From the NCBI GenBank assembly GCA_007132345.1, contig SLOV01000138.1, forward strand, positions 1 to 43,427: a DNA stretch of 43,427 nucleotides, written 5' to 3'. This DNA comes from Kiritimatiellia bacterium (GTDB taxonomy: Bacteria > Verrucomicrobiota > Kiritimatiellia > SLOV01). Shown in pieces: positions 8,900 through 17,318 of this stretch. A program made the position numbers and the translations under genes. The notes beneath the pieces are model-generated. The model was not told where the DNA came from, did no database searches, and worked only from the letters and a program-made list of their open reading frames with translations. How positions within the stretch are numbered: the first letter of the stretch is position 1; each line of letters starts with the position of its first letter.

Positions 8900-10369
8900 T
8901 CATGGAGCGGCTGGATGACCGGGCGGTACGAGGAGGTCGCCGATGCCGTCCGGATCGTGAAAGAGGGTCTGCCAGCCGAGAGAGGCAAGGTTGACGGCGA
9001 TCGGGTGGTGTCGCGGAAAGAGCGCATAGCCGAATCCGTACTTGTCCACTACACGCGCGGTCTCTGCCGGGTCACGTAAGGCCAGGTAGTCGGGAAACAA
9101 TTCCTTGTCGTATTCGGGCGGCATGACGCCGCTGATGAAGACGCGCCGCTCTGGCAACAGATGCCAGGCCAGGTATCCGCCCCACTCGAAGCGATTCAAC
9201 ATGGGGCCTTGCAGATCGAGCCGCTGTATTTCTTCTACCGCCCGGAAGGGGTAGATGGGGGCGAGACTGCGTTGCAGCAACCCGTTCTCGCTGGCGTGTG
9301 TGAAGTGGACCCCCATGACGAAGACGCATACGAGAACCTGCAGGACCGCGGCGAGGGGCGCCAGCCAGCGCCGTCGCGGCAGGGCACCGATACAGCAGAA
9401 GCAGGCGAGATAGAAGTAGCCCACCATGCGATAGTATCGGAGCGCCTGGGAGAGGAAGAGAAAGGGAAGAAGGAGCAGCGGCCATCGTCGGTCGCGGCGG
9501 CCCCCGGCCAGGACACCGGCGAGCATCACGGGCAAAGAGAGGAAGAAAAGCGTGTCCGCCGAGAACGGTAGAAAGCGCGGCCTGTTCCATTCGCCAATGG
9601 TGGCAAAAACGACGGGGTCACGCTTTGTGTAGACCAGCGTTTTCAGCAGGGTGTCGCTTCCATGCACGGTCATGCAACTGACCACGATAGCCAAAACCCC
9701 CAGTCCACCCCAGACGAGCGCATGATGCCGGGCGGCGGCCGGTGCATCGCGCCGGTTGCTCCACGCCCGGATCCAGGCGGCAAGCACGTATGTGCCGAGC
9801 AGGCAGATGCCAAGGATGGACTCCGCATGCATGTTGGCCCATAGGAATTGGATCAGGAGGAGGCCGACCGCCGACCGCCACGTGAGGCCGCGCCGCCATG
9901 TGCCGTCAAGCATCCACAGCATCAAGGCGAAACAGAGATAGGAGAAAAGATATGGACGTACCCCAGACCGAAGAAACAGCGAAAGGAAGAGGATCATGGT
10001 CGCGCTCGTGGCCAATGGAACATCCCGGGCGCGCAGCACCAGCCAGAGAAAGAAGAGCGCGAGCGTTACGCAGACGGCGCGCAGGAGAATGAGTCCGGCC
10101 GGCCCTGCCCCTGCGTGCACCAGATAGAGGATGATCTGGCTTAGTTCCTGGTGATTGACCCATGGGGTTCCCTCCGTTACGTAGCTAAAGGGGTCGGTTC
10201 TTGGGATCGTGCCCTCTTGCACGATCATCCGCCCCGTCGCCATATGCCACCAGGTGTCCCAGCCCCCTACTGGGTAAAGGGAGAAGACGAACAGCGTTCC
10301 CAGGACCAGCGCCATGGCGAGCCACGTGCCCGGGGGCGCCGGGGGAGACTGCTCGGGCGGCAAAGGCAT
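8900..10369 (-). CDS. Polytopic membrane protein, GT-C/mannosyltransferase-like
   Basis: Many TM segments; YPVGGWDTWWHMATGRMIVQEGTIPRTDPFSYV...WVNHQELSQIILYLV; upstream in-frame start at 10465 also possible. Confidence 0.72.
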   Translation of the reverse strand: MPLPPEQSPPAPPGTWLAMALVLGTLFVFSLYPVGGWDTWWHMATGRMIVQEGTIPRTDPFSYVTEGTPWVNHQELSQIILYLVHAGAGPAGLILLRAVCVTLALFFLWLVLRARDVPLATSATMILFLSLFLRSGVRPYLFSYLCFALMLWMLDGTWRRGLTWRSAVGLLLIQFLWANMHAESILGICLLGTYVLAAWIRAWSNRRDAPAAARHHALVWGGLGVLAIVVSCMTVHGSDTLLKTLVYTKRDPVVFATIGEWNRPRFLPFSADTLFFLSLPVMLAGVLAGGRRDRRWPLLLLPFLFLSQALRYYRMVGYFYLACFCCIGALPRRRWLAPLAAVLQVLVCVFVMGVHFTHASENGLLQRSLAPIYPFRAVEEIQRLDLQGPMLNRFEWGGYLAWHLLPERRVFISGVMPPEYDKELFPDYLALRDPAETARVVDKYGFGYALFPRHHPIAVNLASLGWQTLFHDPDGIGDLLVPPGHPAAP

Positions 10370-10878
10370 GGCAAGACATGGTGAGGCATCGATGGTGCCG
10401 TCTCGTTGGCTTCTGTGGCGGGTCGCATCGCCGACACCGGCATCTGGTGGAGATTTACGTTTCATGCGATGATCGCGGGTGTCCGCAAAGAGCAGCCTGA
10501 TGGCGTTCTATGGTCGTGGAGACGCTAGCGGAGGCGTGCCGTAAGGAGCAAGCAGAACGAAAGTGTGCTGCACCCCAGCCCGAATATGGCTTCGGAACAG
10601 ACTTGCCAGGTTTCTTCTTTGTGCGGGTGTTTGAAAAAGGCCCCGCCGCTCTGTCCGGGAGTGTAGCATATTACTATTACGAATTTGGGCCGGTCGCCGC
10701 TCAAGACACTTTTTCGATGGCTCCTCAACTGATCGAAATCAATCGTGATCTCGCCTTTGAGGGGCATGGGGATTTGCTGAGTGTGGCTCTTCTCGGCGGA
10801 GAGCCCTGATCGCATGCGGCGTACTATCGGAATGGAGTTCGTCATGTCGTCACGGAAGACCTGGAGCATGGGCTCAAT

Positions 10879-11748
10879 ATGGTCGGTTTTCTGCGGTTCG
10901 AAATCGATGAGGGGATGGTGCTCAAGTTGGGCTATCCGTTTCTGCCACCGGACCCGGCCCAGTCCCCCAACTTTGAGCATATCTTTGGCGATCAGCTTCC
11001 CGTGGGCAGCGTGGTTCAGGTGTGGGATCAGACCGACAGATGGGTGGGCGTGGTCAAAGCATCGCGTTCGGGTTGGTGGCCGAGGGATGTCTATTTGAAT
11101 CCAGGTGATGGCGCTCGCCTGTATGCGGCAGCAGGGCGGGGGTCGCCATCTGCCTCGGTGCTGTTGATGGGCGAAGTGCCGGTGACGGAGTACCAGCCGG
11201 GAGATCCCTGCTTGGGCCCCATGATGACGATGCCCTTTGTGTCACATCCCTATCCGGAGCCGCTGCCGTTGCCGGAGTTGGATCGCGTCTTCGGTTTGCC
11301 CGGTGGCGCCATGGTGTTTGCGTGGGATTATCCGTTTCAGGGGTATTCTGTTTTCGCGAAGTCCCAGCGGGCCGGTTGGTCCCTGGATGCAGTCAGCTTT
11401 GTCATTGAGCCTGCAACGGCAGTCTGGGTCTCGGGCGGCGCGTGGCAGCAGTCCTGTTTGCCGTATGACCGCCCTTATGACTGGCCCACAACGGTGCTGC
11501 CCGGCTCGTCGGAGGGAGTGGAGATCTTGGGCATGGGCCTGACGGAGGAAGGTATCGAAATTCAGTGGACGGCCCCCGTGGATTCCAGCGTCTTCGGCAT
11601 TGAGGGCAGCAATCAGTGGCCTCTCCCTGACTGGATGCCCATGACAACGACCCATCGGCTGGTGCCTGGGACGAATGTGTGGATCGACACCGACACGGGC
11701 AGTACGACGATGCGCATCTATCGGGCATCGGGGTTTGTACTGCCCTGA
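10879..11748 (+). CDS. Beta-rich repeat protein of unknown function, likely missing its N-terminus
   Basis: Two internal repeats, LPVGSVVQVWDQTDRWVGVVKASRSGWW and LPGGAMVFAWDYPFQGYSVFAKSQRAGWS; no signal peptide; coding character continues upstream of ATG to an in-frame TGA at 10807. Confidence 0.6.
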   Translation: MVGFLRFEIDEGMVLKLGYPFLPPDPAQSPNFEHIFGDQLPVGSVVQVWDQTDRWVGVVKASRSGWWPRDVYLNPGDGARLYAAAGRGSPSASVLLMGEVPVTEYQPGDPCLGPMMTMPFVSHPYPEPLPLPELDRVFGLPGGAMVFAWDYPFQGYSVFAKSQRAGWSLDAVSFVIEPATAVWVSGGAWQQSCLPYDRPYDWPTTVLPGSSEGVEILGMGLTEEGIEIQWTAPVDSSVFGIEGSNQWPLPDWMPMTTTHRLVPGTNVWIDTDTGSTTMRIYRASGFVLP

Positions 11749-11827
11749 GGAGGGCCGGCGTGAATCAGCCCTGAATGCCAGAAAATTGAGTTGTCACGGC
11801 GCTTGATTCAGGCTTTCATCTTTTTCA

Positions 11828-13207
11828 ATGTCTTCGCTTCTGACCTCTCCCCTGCTCGGCGCAACGCTGGCCGCACTCGCCGCCTTCGCTCCTGTCGCTC
11901 CCGACGCCCGCGCCGAGATTGCGCCTGCATTGCTCGATTTCCGGGAGGTTGTCCGCGACGCGAAAGACAAAGTCTTTCCCGCCGTCCTCTACGTTAAATG
12001 CCGCCGCGAGGCCTTGGAGCGGGGCCGCCAGGCTACCGCGGAGGTCGCCGGCAGTGGCGTCATCATTTCGCCCGACGGACTGGCCCTTTCGAATTGGCAT
12101 GTCGTCGAGAAGGCGCTCGAGGTGCGCTGCCTGCTCTCCGACGGGCGCGCCATGGATGCCACCATTCTGGGAACGGACAAATCCACGGACCTGGCACTGC
12201 TTCAACTCCATCTGCCCGAAGATGGGGCGGCCCTGCCCTATGCGGAATTAGGCGATTCGCGCCTGCTGACGGAAGGCGATTTTGTCATGGCCATGGGTGC
12301 GCCCTGGGGCCTCAACCGTTCTGTTTCACTGGGGGTGGTTTCCTGCGTCGACCGCTATCTGCCCGCCGCAAGTGAGTACAGCCTCTGGCTCCAGACCGAT
12401 GCCTCGATCAGTCCCGGTAACTCGGGTGGCCCGCTGGTGAACACCGACGGCGAGGTGATCGGCATCAACACGCGCGGCGCCATCATCGGCGGCGACCTCG
12501 GCTTCGCGGTGCCCAGCGAAACGATTCTCGAACTCCTTCCCCACTTTCGGCAACGGGGCGAAGTCGAGTGGGCCTGGACCGGGCTGCAGCTTCAGCCTCT
12601 GCGCGATTTCGAGCGCAACACCTACTTTGACGCGGAGGAGGGCGTGGTGGTTGCGGGTACCGATCCAGACAGCCCGGCCAGGCGCGCGGGGGTTCTAACC
12701 GGCGACCGCATCGTCGCACTGAATGGAACCCGCATCACGGCCTTGACCGCGGAAGGGCTGCCGGGGATCCGGCGCAAGTTCGGATTACTCCCCCCCGGCG
12801 AGCTGCTCCAGATCGAATTGCTCCGTGGCGAGCAGCCCATGGAGATTTCGTTCGCGCCGCGTGTGAAAGGCACCGTAGAGGGCGACCAGCTCGCCCTGCC
12901 GCGCTGGGACATGACCGTTCGCACCATCAATCAGTTTGCCAATCCCGGCCTCTACTTCCATCGCCAGGATGGCATCTTCCTTTACGGAATCCGACGCCCC
13001 GGCAATGCACAAAACGCTGGCTTTTCCTCCCGCGATATCCTGCTGGAAATCGAGGGACAGCCGGTGCAAACCCTCGAAGATGTTCAGCGGATTCATCAGA
13101 ATGCCATTGAGCAGATCGACGAGCGCCACCGCCTTCGCTTCACGGTGCTGCGAAACGGATTGCGCCGCGAGATCGTCCTCGACTTCTCCCGGGATTTCGA
13201 ACGCTGA
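11828..13207 (+). CDS. HtrA/DegP-type trypsin-like serine protease (S1C) with PDZ domains, secreted
   Basis: Signal peptide; catalytic triad motifs SNWHVV (His), DKSTDLALLQL (Asp), SPGNSGGPLVNTDGEVIGI (Ser); PDZ GTDPDSPARRAGVLTGDRIVALNG. Confidence 0.93.
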   Translation: MSSLLTSPLLGATLAALAAFAPVAPDARAEIAPALLDFREVVRDAKDKVFPAVLYVKCRREALERGRQATAEVAGSGVIISPDGLALSNWHVVEKALEVRCLLSDGRAMDATILGTDKSTDLALLQLHLPEDGAALPYAELGDSRLLTEGDFVMAMGAPWGLNRSVSLGVVSCVDRYLPAASEYSLWLQTDASISPGNSGGPLVNTDGEVIGINTRGAIIGGDLGFAVPSETILELLPHFRQRGEVEWAWTGLQLQPLRDFERNTYFDAEEGVVVAGTDPDSPARRAGVLTGDRIVALNGTRITALTAEGLPGIRRKFGLLPPGELLQIELLRGEQPMEISFAPRVKGTVEGDQLALPRWDMTVRTINQFANPGLYFHRQDGIFLYGIRRPGNAQNAGFSSRDILLEIEGQPVQTLEDVQRIHQNAIEQIDERHRLRFTVLRNGLRREIVLDFSRDFER

Positions 13208-13254
13208 GTGATTTTGTTCCGCTTCCGGTCGACAACCCATCGAAAGGCCACACC

Positions 13255-15492
13255 ATGAACGAAAACTGCCACGCTACTTCCGTTCCGTCCCGTTGCGCCG
13301 CACCCGTTCGCGGGTTCGCAAGTTGCCTGCAAGCGATTTGCCTGGCATCGGTCCTGCTGCTCGCCGCGGGGGGCGCCGTGCGGGCGGAGGAAACGGCTGC
13401 GACATCAGGCGCCACGCAGCTCAAGATCGCGGAGGCATTGTCCCCTTCTGTCGTGCGGGTCGAATACACGCTCCGCTACGATGAAGGCGATGCCCCGCTC
13501 AGTCGCGGCTGGAACCAGCGCTGCCCCCGCTGCGGCAATTTCCACGGCGACCGGGTCGACCCCATCGTTCGGGACGAGCGACCCCTGGAGCGGGCCGGGT
13601 TCCTGCTCACTCCGACGAGCGTGGTCTCTCCCCACATCCTGGTGCACCCCCGCTTCATCGAAAGCATTGCCGTCACCTGGCGCGGCCATTCGATTCCGGC
13701 GCGGCCGGCCGGCTATGCCACGGAACATCGTGCCTTGCTGCTGGAACTTGATGAACCGATTCCGGGTGCCGAGCCGCTCGTCTTCGGCGCCGACCCCGAA
13801 GCGCCCCTCTTTGCGGCGTCGTTGGCTGAATCGGGCGGACAGTGGAATATCGGCGTGCAGCCCTTTGCGGAAACAGTTCTGCTCCGCGAGGATGGCGGCG
13901 CGCGGATCGGTCTGCCCGACGGTAGCGCCATCGTCGATGCCGAAGGGCGGGTGCTCGGCATCGCCATGGCCGAAGAACAAGCAATGAACGACCAGTGGCA
14001 TGGGTCGCCCGCCGATTGGGAGCAGGTTGCGGCCGCGGACATGGAGCGGCGCATCGAAGCGCACGCGGCCACCGTCGAGAAGCTTTTGCCGCGTGTCTCC
14101 CTGCATTTTCGCAGCCCGCGCGAATCCAGCGAAGACCCTTTTCAGAGCATGTATCGTGGTTTCGGAACCGACGATAGCAGCCCTACGGAACGCGAAGCCC
14201 ACGGCCTTCTGCTCCCTGATGGTCAGATCCTGATCCTCGCCAACCTGAGCGCCAGGGACACGGCCCGGCTGGAGCGTATTCGCGTGCACCTGCCCGGTCA
14301 GCCTCCCGCGTCGGCCTCTTTCGTGGCGAGCCTCTCCGATTATGGCGCACTGCTCGCACGCCTCGAAACACCTGGGCCCGCGCTCTCCTTTGCGGAAACA
14401 CCTGCTGAGGACCCGCAGGGGCGCCTGCTCCTCGCTTCTCATCTCGAAGTGCGCGGTGAACAGTTGCGTGCCTTTCACGAACCCGCGCGCGTGATCGAAA
14501 TGCGGAAAGGCCGCCGCGGCGCGCTTTTCCCGGAGCTTGCCGGCAACACCGCTGACATTTTTCTGTTCGACCTCGACAGCAATCTGCTCGCACTGCCCAT
14601 CGAAATACGCGAGCGCGCCGTGGGCCAGGAACGCAGATGGCGCTCCAGCGAGCGCGTGCTGACGCCTGCGCCCCTGCTGGCGGCCGTGCTGGCCGATCTC
14701 GATGCGCACATCGATACGGCCAATGTGCCCGTCGATCCGGAGGAAGAACTGCGTCTGGCGTGGATTGGCGTAGAATTGCAACCCCTCGACGCCGGTCTGG
14801 CCCGTGCCTACCAGGTGGCTGGTCGCACCGAGAGCGGCCGCACCGGGGCGCTGGTCACGCATGTCTATCCTGGATCGCCCGCCGAAGCAGCCGACATCCG
14901 TTCGGGGGATGTGCTGCTGCTGGTCAACGTCGAGGGGCTGCCAAGGCCATTCCCCGTGCAGATCGAGGAGGCGATGCATCGGGAAGCCTTCCCCTGGGAC
15001 GAAATCGATCAGGTCCCCGACGAGTACTTTCATTTTCTGCCTCAACCGTGGAGTTCCGCCGAAAACTCCTTTACGCGTTTCCTGACCGACCTCGGATTCG
15101 GACGGGAAGTGGAGATTGAAGGCATGCGCGATGGCGAACTCCTCCTGTACACCCTGCAGATCGTGGAAGGGCCACGCCATTACCAGGCCGCGCCGGAGTT
15201 CCGGTCCGAAGGCTTCGGGCTCACCGTCCGCGAGCTGACCTATGAAACGCGGCGCTTCTACCAGGCGGCCGATGACGGCCCTGGCGTGATCGTGGCCCGC
15301 ATCGAGCCAGGGTCGCCCGCCTCGACCGCGGGATTGAAGCCCTTCGAGTTGATCACGCACATCGACGACGAGCCCATTTTCACCGTCGACCGACTGCAGG
15401 CGCTGGAAGAGCAGGGCGGCGACCTGCGCCTCTCCGTTCAGCGCATGCATCAACTGCGCATCGTCGTCATGCGCCGCGTTGCGGGTTCATAG
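13255..15492 (+). CDS. Large secreted HtrA-like pseudoprotease with degenerate protease folds and two PDZ domains
   Basis: Signal peptide; AGFLLTPTSVVSPHILVHP and GLPDGSAIVDAEGRVLGIAM align with HtrA segments but lack the Asp/Ser residues; PDZ motifs YPGSPAEAADIRSGDVLLLVN and EPGSPASTAGLKPFELITHIDDEPI. Confidence 0.82.
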   Translation: MNENCHATSVPSRCAAPVRGFASCLQAICLASVLLLAAGGAVRAEETAATSGATQLKIAEALSPSVVRVEYTLRYDEGDAPLSRGWNQRCPRCGNFHGDRVDPIVRDERPLERAGFLLTPTSVVSPHILVHPRFIESIAVTWRGHSIPARPAGYATEHRALLLELDEPIPGAEPLVFGADPEAPLFAASLAESGGQWNIGVQPFAETVLLREDGGARIGLPDGSAIVDAEGRVLGIAMAEEQAMNDQWHGSPADWEQVAAADMERRIEAHAATVEKLLPRVSLHFRSPRESSEDPFQSMYRGFGTDDSSPTEREAHGLLLPDGQILILANLSARDTARLERIRVHLPGQPPASASFVASLSDYGALLARLETPGPALSFAETPAEDPQGRLLLASHLEVRGEQLRAFHEPARVIEMRKGRRGALFPELAGNTADIFLFDLDSNLLALPIEIRERAVGQERRWRSSERVLTPAPLLAAVLADLDAHIDTANVPVDPEEELRLAWIGVELQPLDAGLARAYQVAGRTESGRTGALVTHVYPGSPAEAADIRSGDVLLLVNVEGLPRPFPVQIEEAMHREAFPWDEIDQVPDEYFHFLPQPWSSAENSFTRFLTDLGFGREVEIEGMRDGELLLYTLQIVEGPRHYQAAPEFRSEGFGLTVRELTYETRRFYQAADDGPGVIVARIEPGSPASTAGLKPFELITHIDDEPIFTVDRLQALEEQGGDLRLSVQRMHQLRIVVMRRVAGS

Positions 15493-15677
15493 CCTTATAT
15501 GTGGAGTTCACCTCCCCGCTTTCTTCCGATTCGTGGCAGCGGGATGACGCACGCTTTTCGATTCTGGTAGAGCCCGACAGTCCGGACTTCGATCAGGTGT
15601 GGGTCGACGATGCCGAACCCCTTTCGCCCACCGGCGCCTATCGCCTGAAGGGCTACTTGCCCGAGTGGACAAAGTAA
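15492..15677 (+). pseudogene. Orphan C-terminal coding fragment without a clear start
   Basis: +1 frame after the pseudo-HtrA stop reads ALYVEFTSPLSSDSWQRDDARFSILVEPDSPDFDQVWVDDAEPLSPTGAYRLKGYLPEWTK*; protein-like composition, GTG at 15501 only possible start. Confidence 0.4.
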
Positions 15678-15706
15678 CGGACAGAACCCGAGATCCCTCG
15701 TGTTTT

Positions 15707-16066
15707 TCAGCCGGCGCCCCTGATTCGAATCCCCTTCTCTTCCACGATCCACAGATGCTTTTTCAGCGTTTCAGTGGGAAGCAGGGAAACAAATCGGTGC
15801 GCGAGGGCCAGCACCGCCGGCTTTGACTGATCTTTCGACCTTATTACCACGATTCCGCCGAACTCTTCTGGAGGATAAGCGATGATGTTGGCAAAATCTG
15901 TATCAAGCGTGACGAATGCGCGAGATTCCGCCTGACACACAGAGGCTATGTCGGAATCGGGCTGGCCTCCCAAATCTTGATCAAGAACAGACATTGCGTT
16001 GTGGCCGACCGCGCGAAGAATCGCGCAGATTTCGAATGGAAGATTCTCGTCGACCTTGAAGTCCAA
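15707..16066 (-). CDS. DUF5615 family PIN-like toxin
   Basis: MDFKVDENLPFEICAILRAVGHNAMSVLDQDLGGQPDSDIASVCQAESRAFVTLDTDFANI; PIN-like acidic residues. Confidence 0.88.
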   Translation of the reverse strand: MDFKVDENLPFEICAILRAVGHNAMSVLDQDLGGQPDSDIASVCQAESRAFVTLDTDFANIIAYPPEEFGGIVVIRSKDQSKPAVLALAHRFVSLLPTETLKKHLWIVEEKGIRIRGAG

Positions 16067-16074
16067 GGCCTACC

Positions 16075-16305
<231 letters not shown>

Positions 16306-16472
16306 TCAAACCTACCATGATTGGGGTGTCAGGGAAATCTCTTTGCATCCCCCGCGGTTCCTGCCTCCCTGTCCGCAACACACCTTCGCGTATCGACGGG
16401 CGCATGCCCGTCATGGAGGGGCGAGTTACACGAGCCCGCGAGCGGGTGGTCGTGGCTTTGAACCCATGCGAT

Positions 16473-16481
16473 GGCGTTGAC
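16473..16481. repeat. Target site duplication, left copy (GGCGTTGAC)
   Basis: Exact 9-bp match to 16615-16623, directly abutting the terminal inverted repeat. Confidence 0.8.
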
Positions 16482-16614
16482 CAGCAATTCTCAGTATGGC
16501 CCGGAACCAGGCCTTCGGGCCTGCTGAAGCAGGTACTACGAACCGTTTTTCGCCTAGTCTTCGCCCGTTTGTAGTCCCGCCTTCAGGCGGCAAGGGCCAT
16601 AATGAGAATTGCTG
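16482..16614. mobile_element. MITE-like 133-bp non-autonomous element with REP/BIME-like interior
   Basis: Terminal inverted repeats CAGCAATTCTCAGTATGGCCC / CAGCAATTCTCATTATGGCCC (20/21); internal GTAG-headed palindromes on opposite strands; exact 9-bp TSD. Confidence 0.85.
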
Positions 16615-16623
16615 GGCGTTGAC
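16615..16623. repeat. Target site duplication, right copy (GGCGTTGAC)
   Basis: Exact match to 16473-16481. Confidence 0.8.
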
Positions 16624-16968
16624 GGCGGCATCGTGCAAATCCGTCTCGTTGGCCTTACATTTCCTTTCGAGGCCCAGATAGTGTCCCCATGGATGCGATT
16701 CGCGTTGCCGGGCCGTCACGGCAACTCGCTGGCTATCCAGAGGAGAGAAGCCGTAGCGCGTCCAGCCCAAAACCGTCGTACGGTCTTGGCGGTCGCTCTG
16801 CTTTTTCGTTCGCCGCGGCTTGGCGGTCTTGGGTGCATGAGTGGGCATCGATCTCTCCAGTGCCATATTGCCCCTCCAAACGCGCCACATGGCTTCTCTT
16901 GTCAAGGCGGATGTGGAGCCGAAATCGCGGCCCAATGCCAATGGCAAGGTGTCCTGCCTGCAACGGAG

Positions 16969-16988
16969 CGGCTCCGCTTCCGGAGCCG
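16969..16988. repeat. Perfect palindrome CGGCTCCG-CTTC-CGGAGCCG
   Basis: 8-bp perfect stem, 4-nt loop. Confidence 0.7.
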
Positions 16989-16992
16989 GTGG

Positions 16993-17097
16993 TTAGGTGT
17001 AAGAGACCGAGCGTGAAATCTCAATGGCATGCAGGCGAAGCGCCTTGTGCAGGACAGGGTCGACATAAACAGTGGCTCGCTTTGTCAGTGTGCTCAT
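16993..17097 (-). pseudogene. Truncated RHH (CopG/Arc-type) antitoxin N-terminus
   Basis: ATG frame reads MSTLTKRATVYVDPVLHKALRLHAIEISRSVSYT*; stops where RHH helix 2 should continue. Confidence 0.55.
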
Positions 17098-17101
17098 GTA
17101 A

Positions 17102-17263
17102 AAGAACGTCTTTGACGAGGGTGACCTGGCTCCCGATTCAGTTATTCAGGATTTCTTAATAACTGCCGCCGATGGGAAGGAATACCGGGGAAGACACAAC
17201 AACCTGGACCTCATCATTTCGGTGAGGCAGCTATCTATAGAAGACGCAAAAGGTTGTGCTTAA
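17102..17263 (+). pseudogene. Fragment of RhuM-family (virulence RhuM) protein
   Basis: No start codon; reads KNVFDEGDLAPDSVIQDFLITAADGKEYRGRHNNLDLIISV... matching the RhuM pattern FLxTAADGKxYxVxHYNLDxIISVGYRV, then degenerates. Confidence 0.6.
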
Positions 17264-17318
17264 TCAGGATCTCATCAGAATGGCACTAAAATAAGGACGA
17301 TTTCGGATGGGACCTTTG

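Larger units (their letters stand above)
16329..16866 (-). pseudogene. Small unknown ORF interrupted by a MITE-like insertion
   Basis: GGAGGGG RBS then MALERSMPTHAPKTAKPRRTKKQSDRQDRTTVLGWTRYGFSPLDSQRVAVTARQRESHPWGHYLGLERKCKANETDLHDAAVNA | insertion | (VNA)IAWVQSHDHPLAG...; deleting element plus one TSD copy restores the frame. Confidence 0.65.

Noticed and set aside
10525-10980. 151-aa minus-strand ORF overlapping the start of the repeat protein
   Set aside because: Conflicts with recognisable plus-strand domain sequence; no motif support.
13405-15453. 682-aa antisense ORF opposite the pseudo-HtrA
   Set aside because: Shadow ORF from high GC third positions; no family motifs, whereas the plus-strand frame has signal peptide and PDZ motifs.
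16426-16947. 173-aa ORF taken at face value
   Set aside because: Its C-terminal third (QQFSLWPLPPEGGTTNGRRLG...) is translation of the inserted MITE and an out-of-frame tail, not a real protein end.
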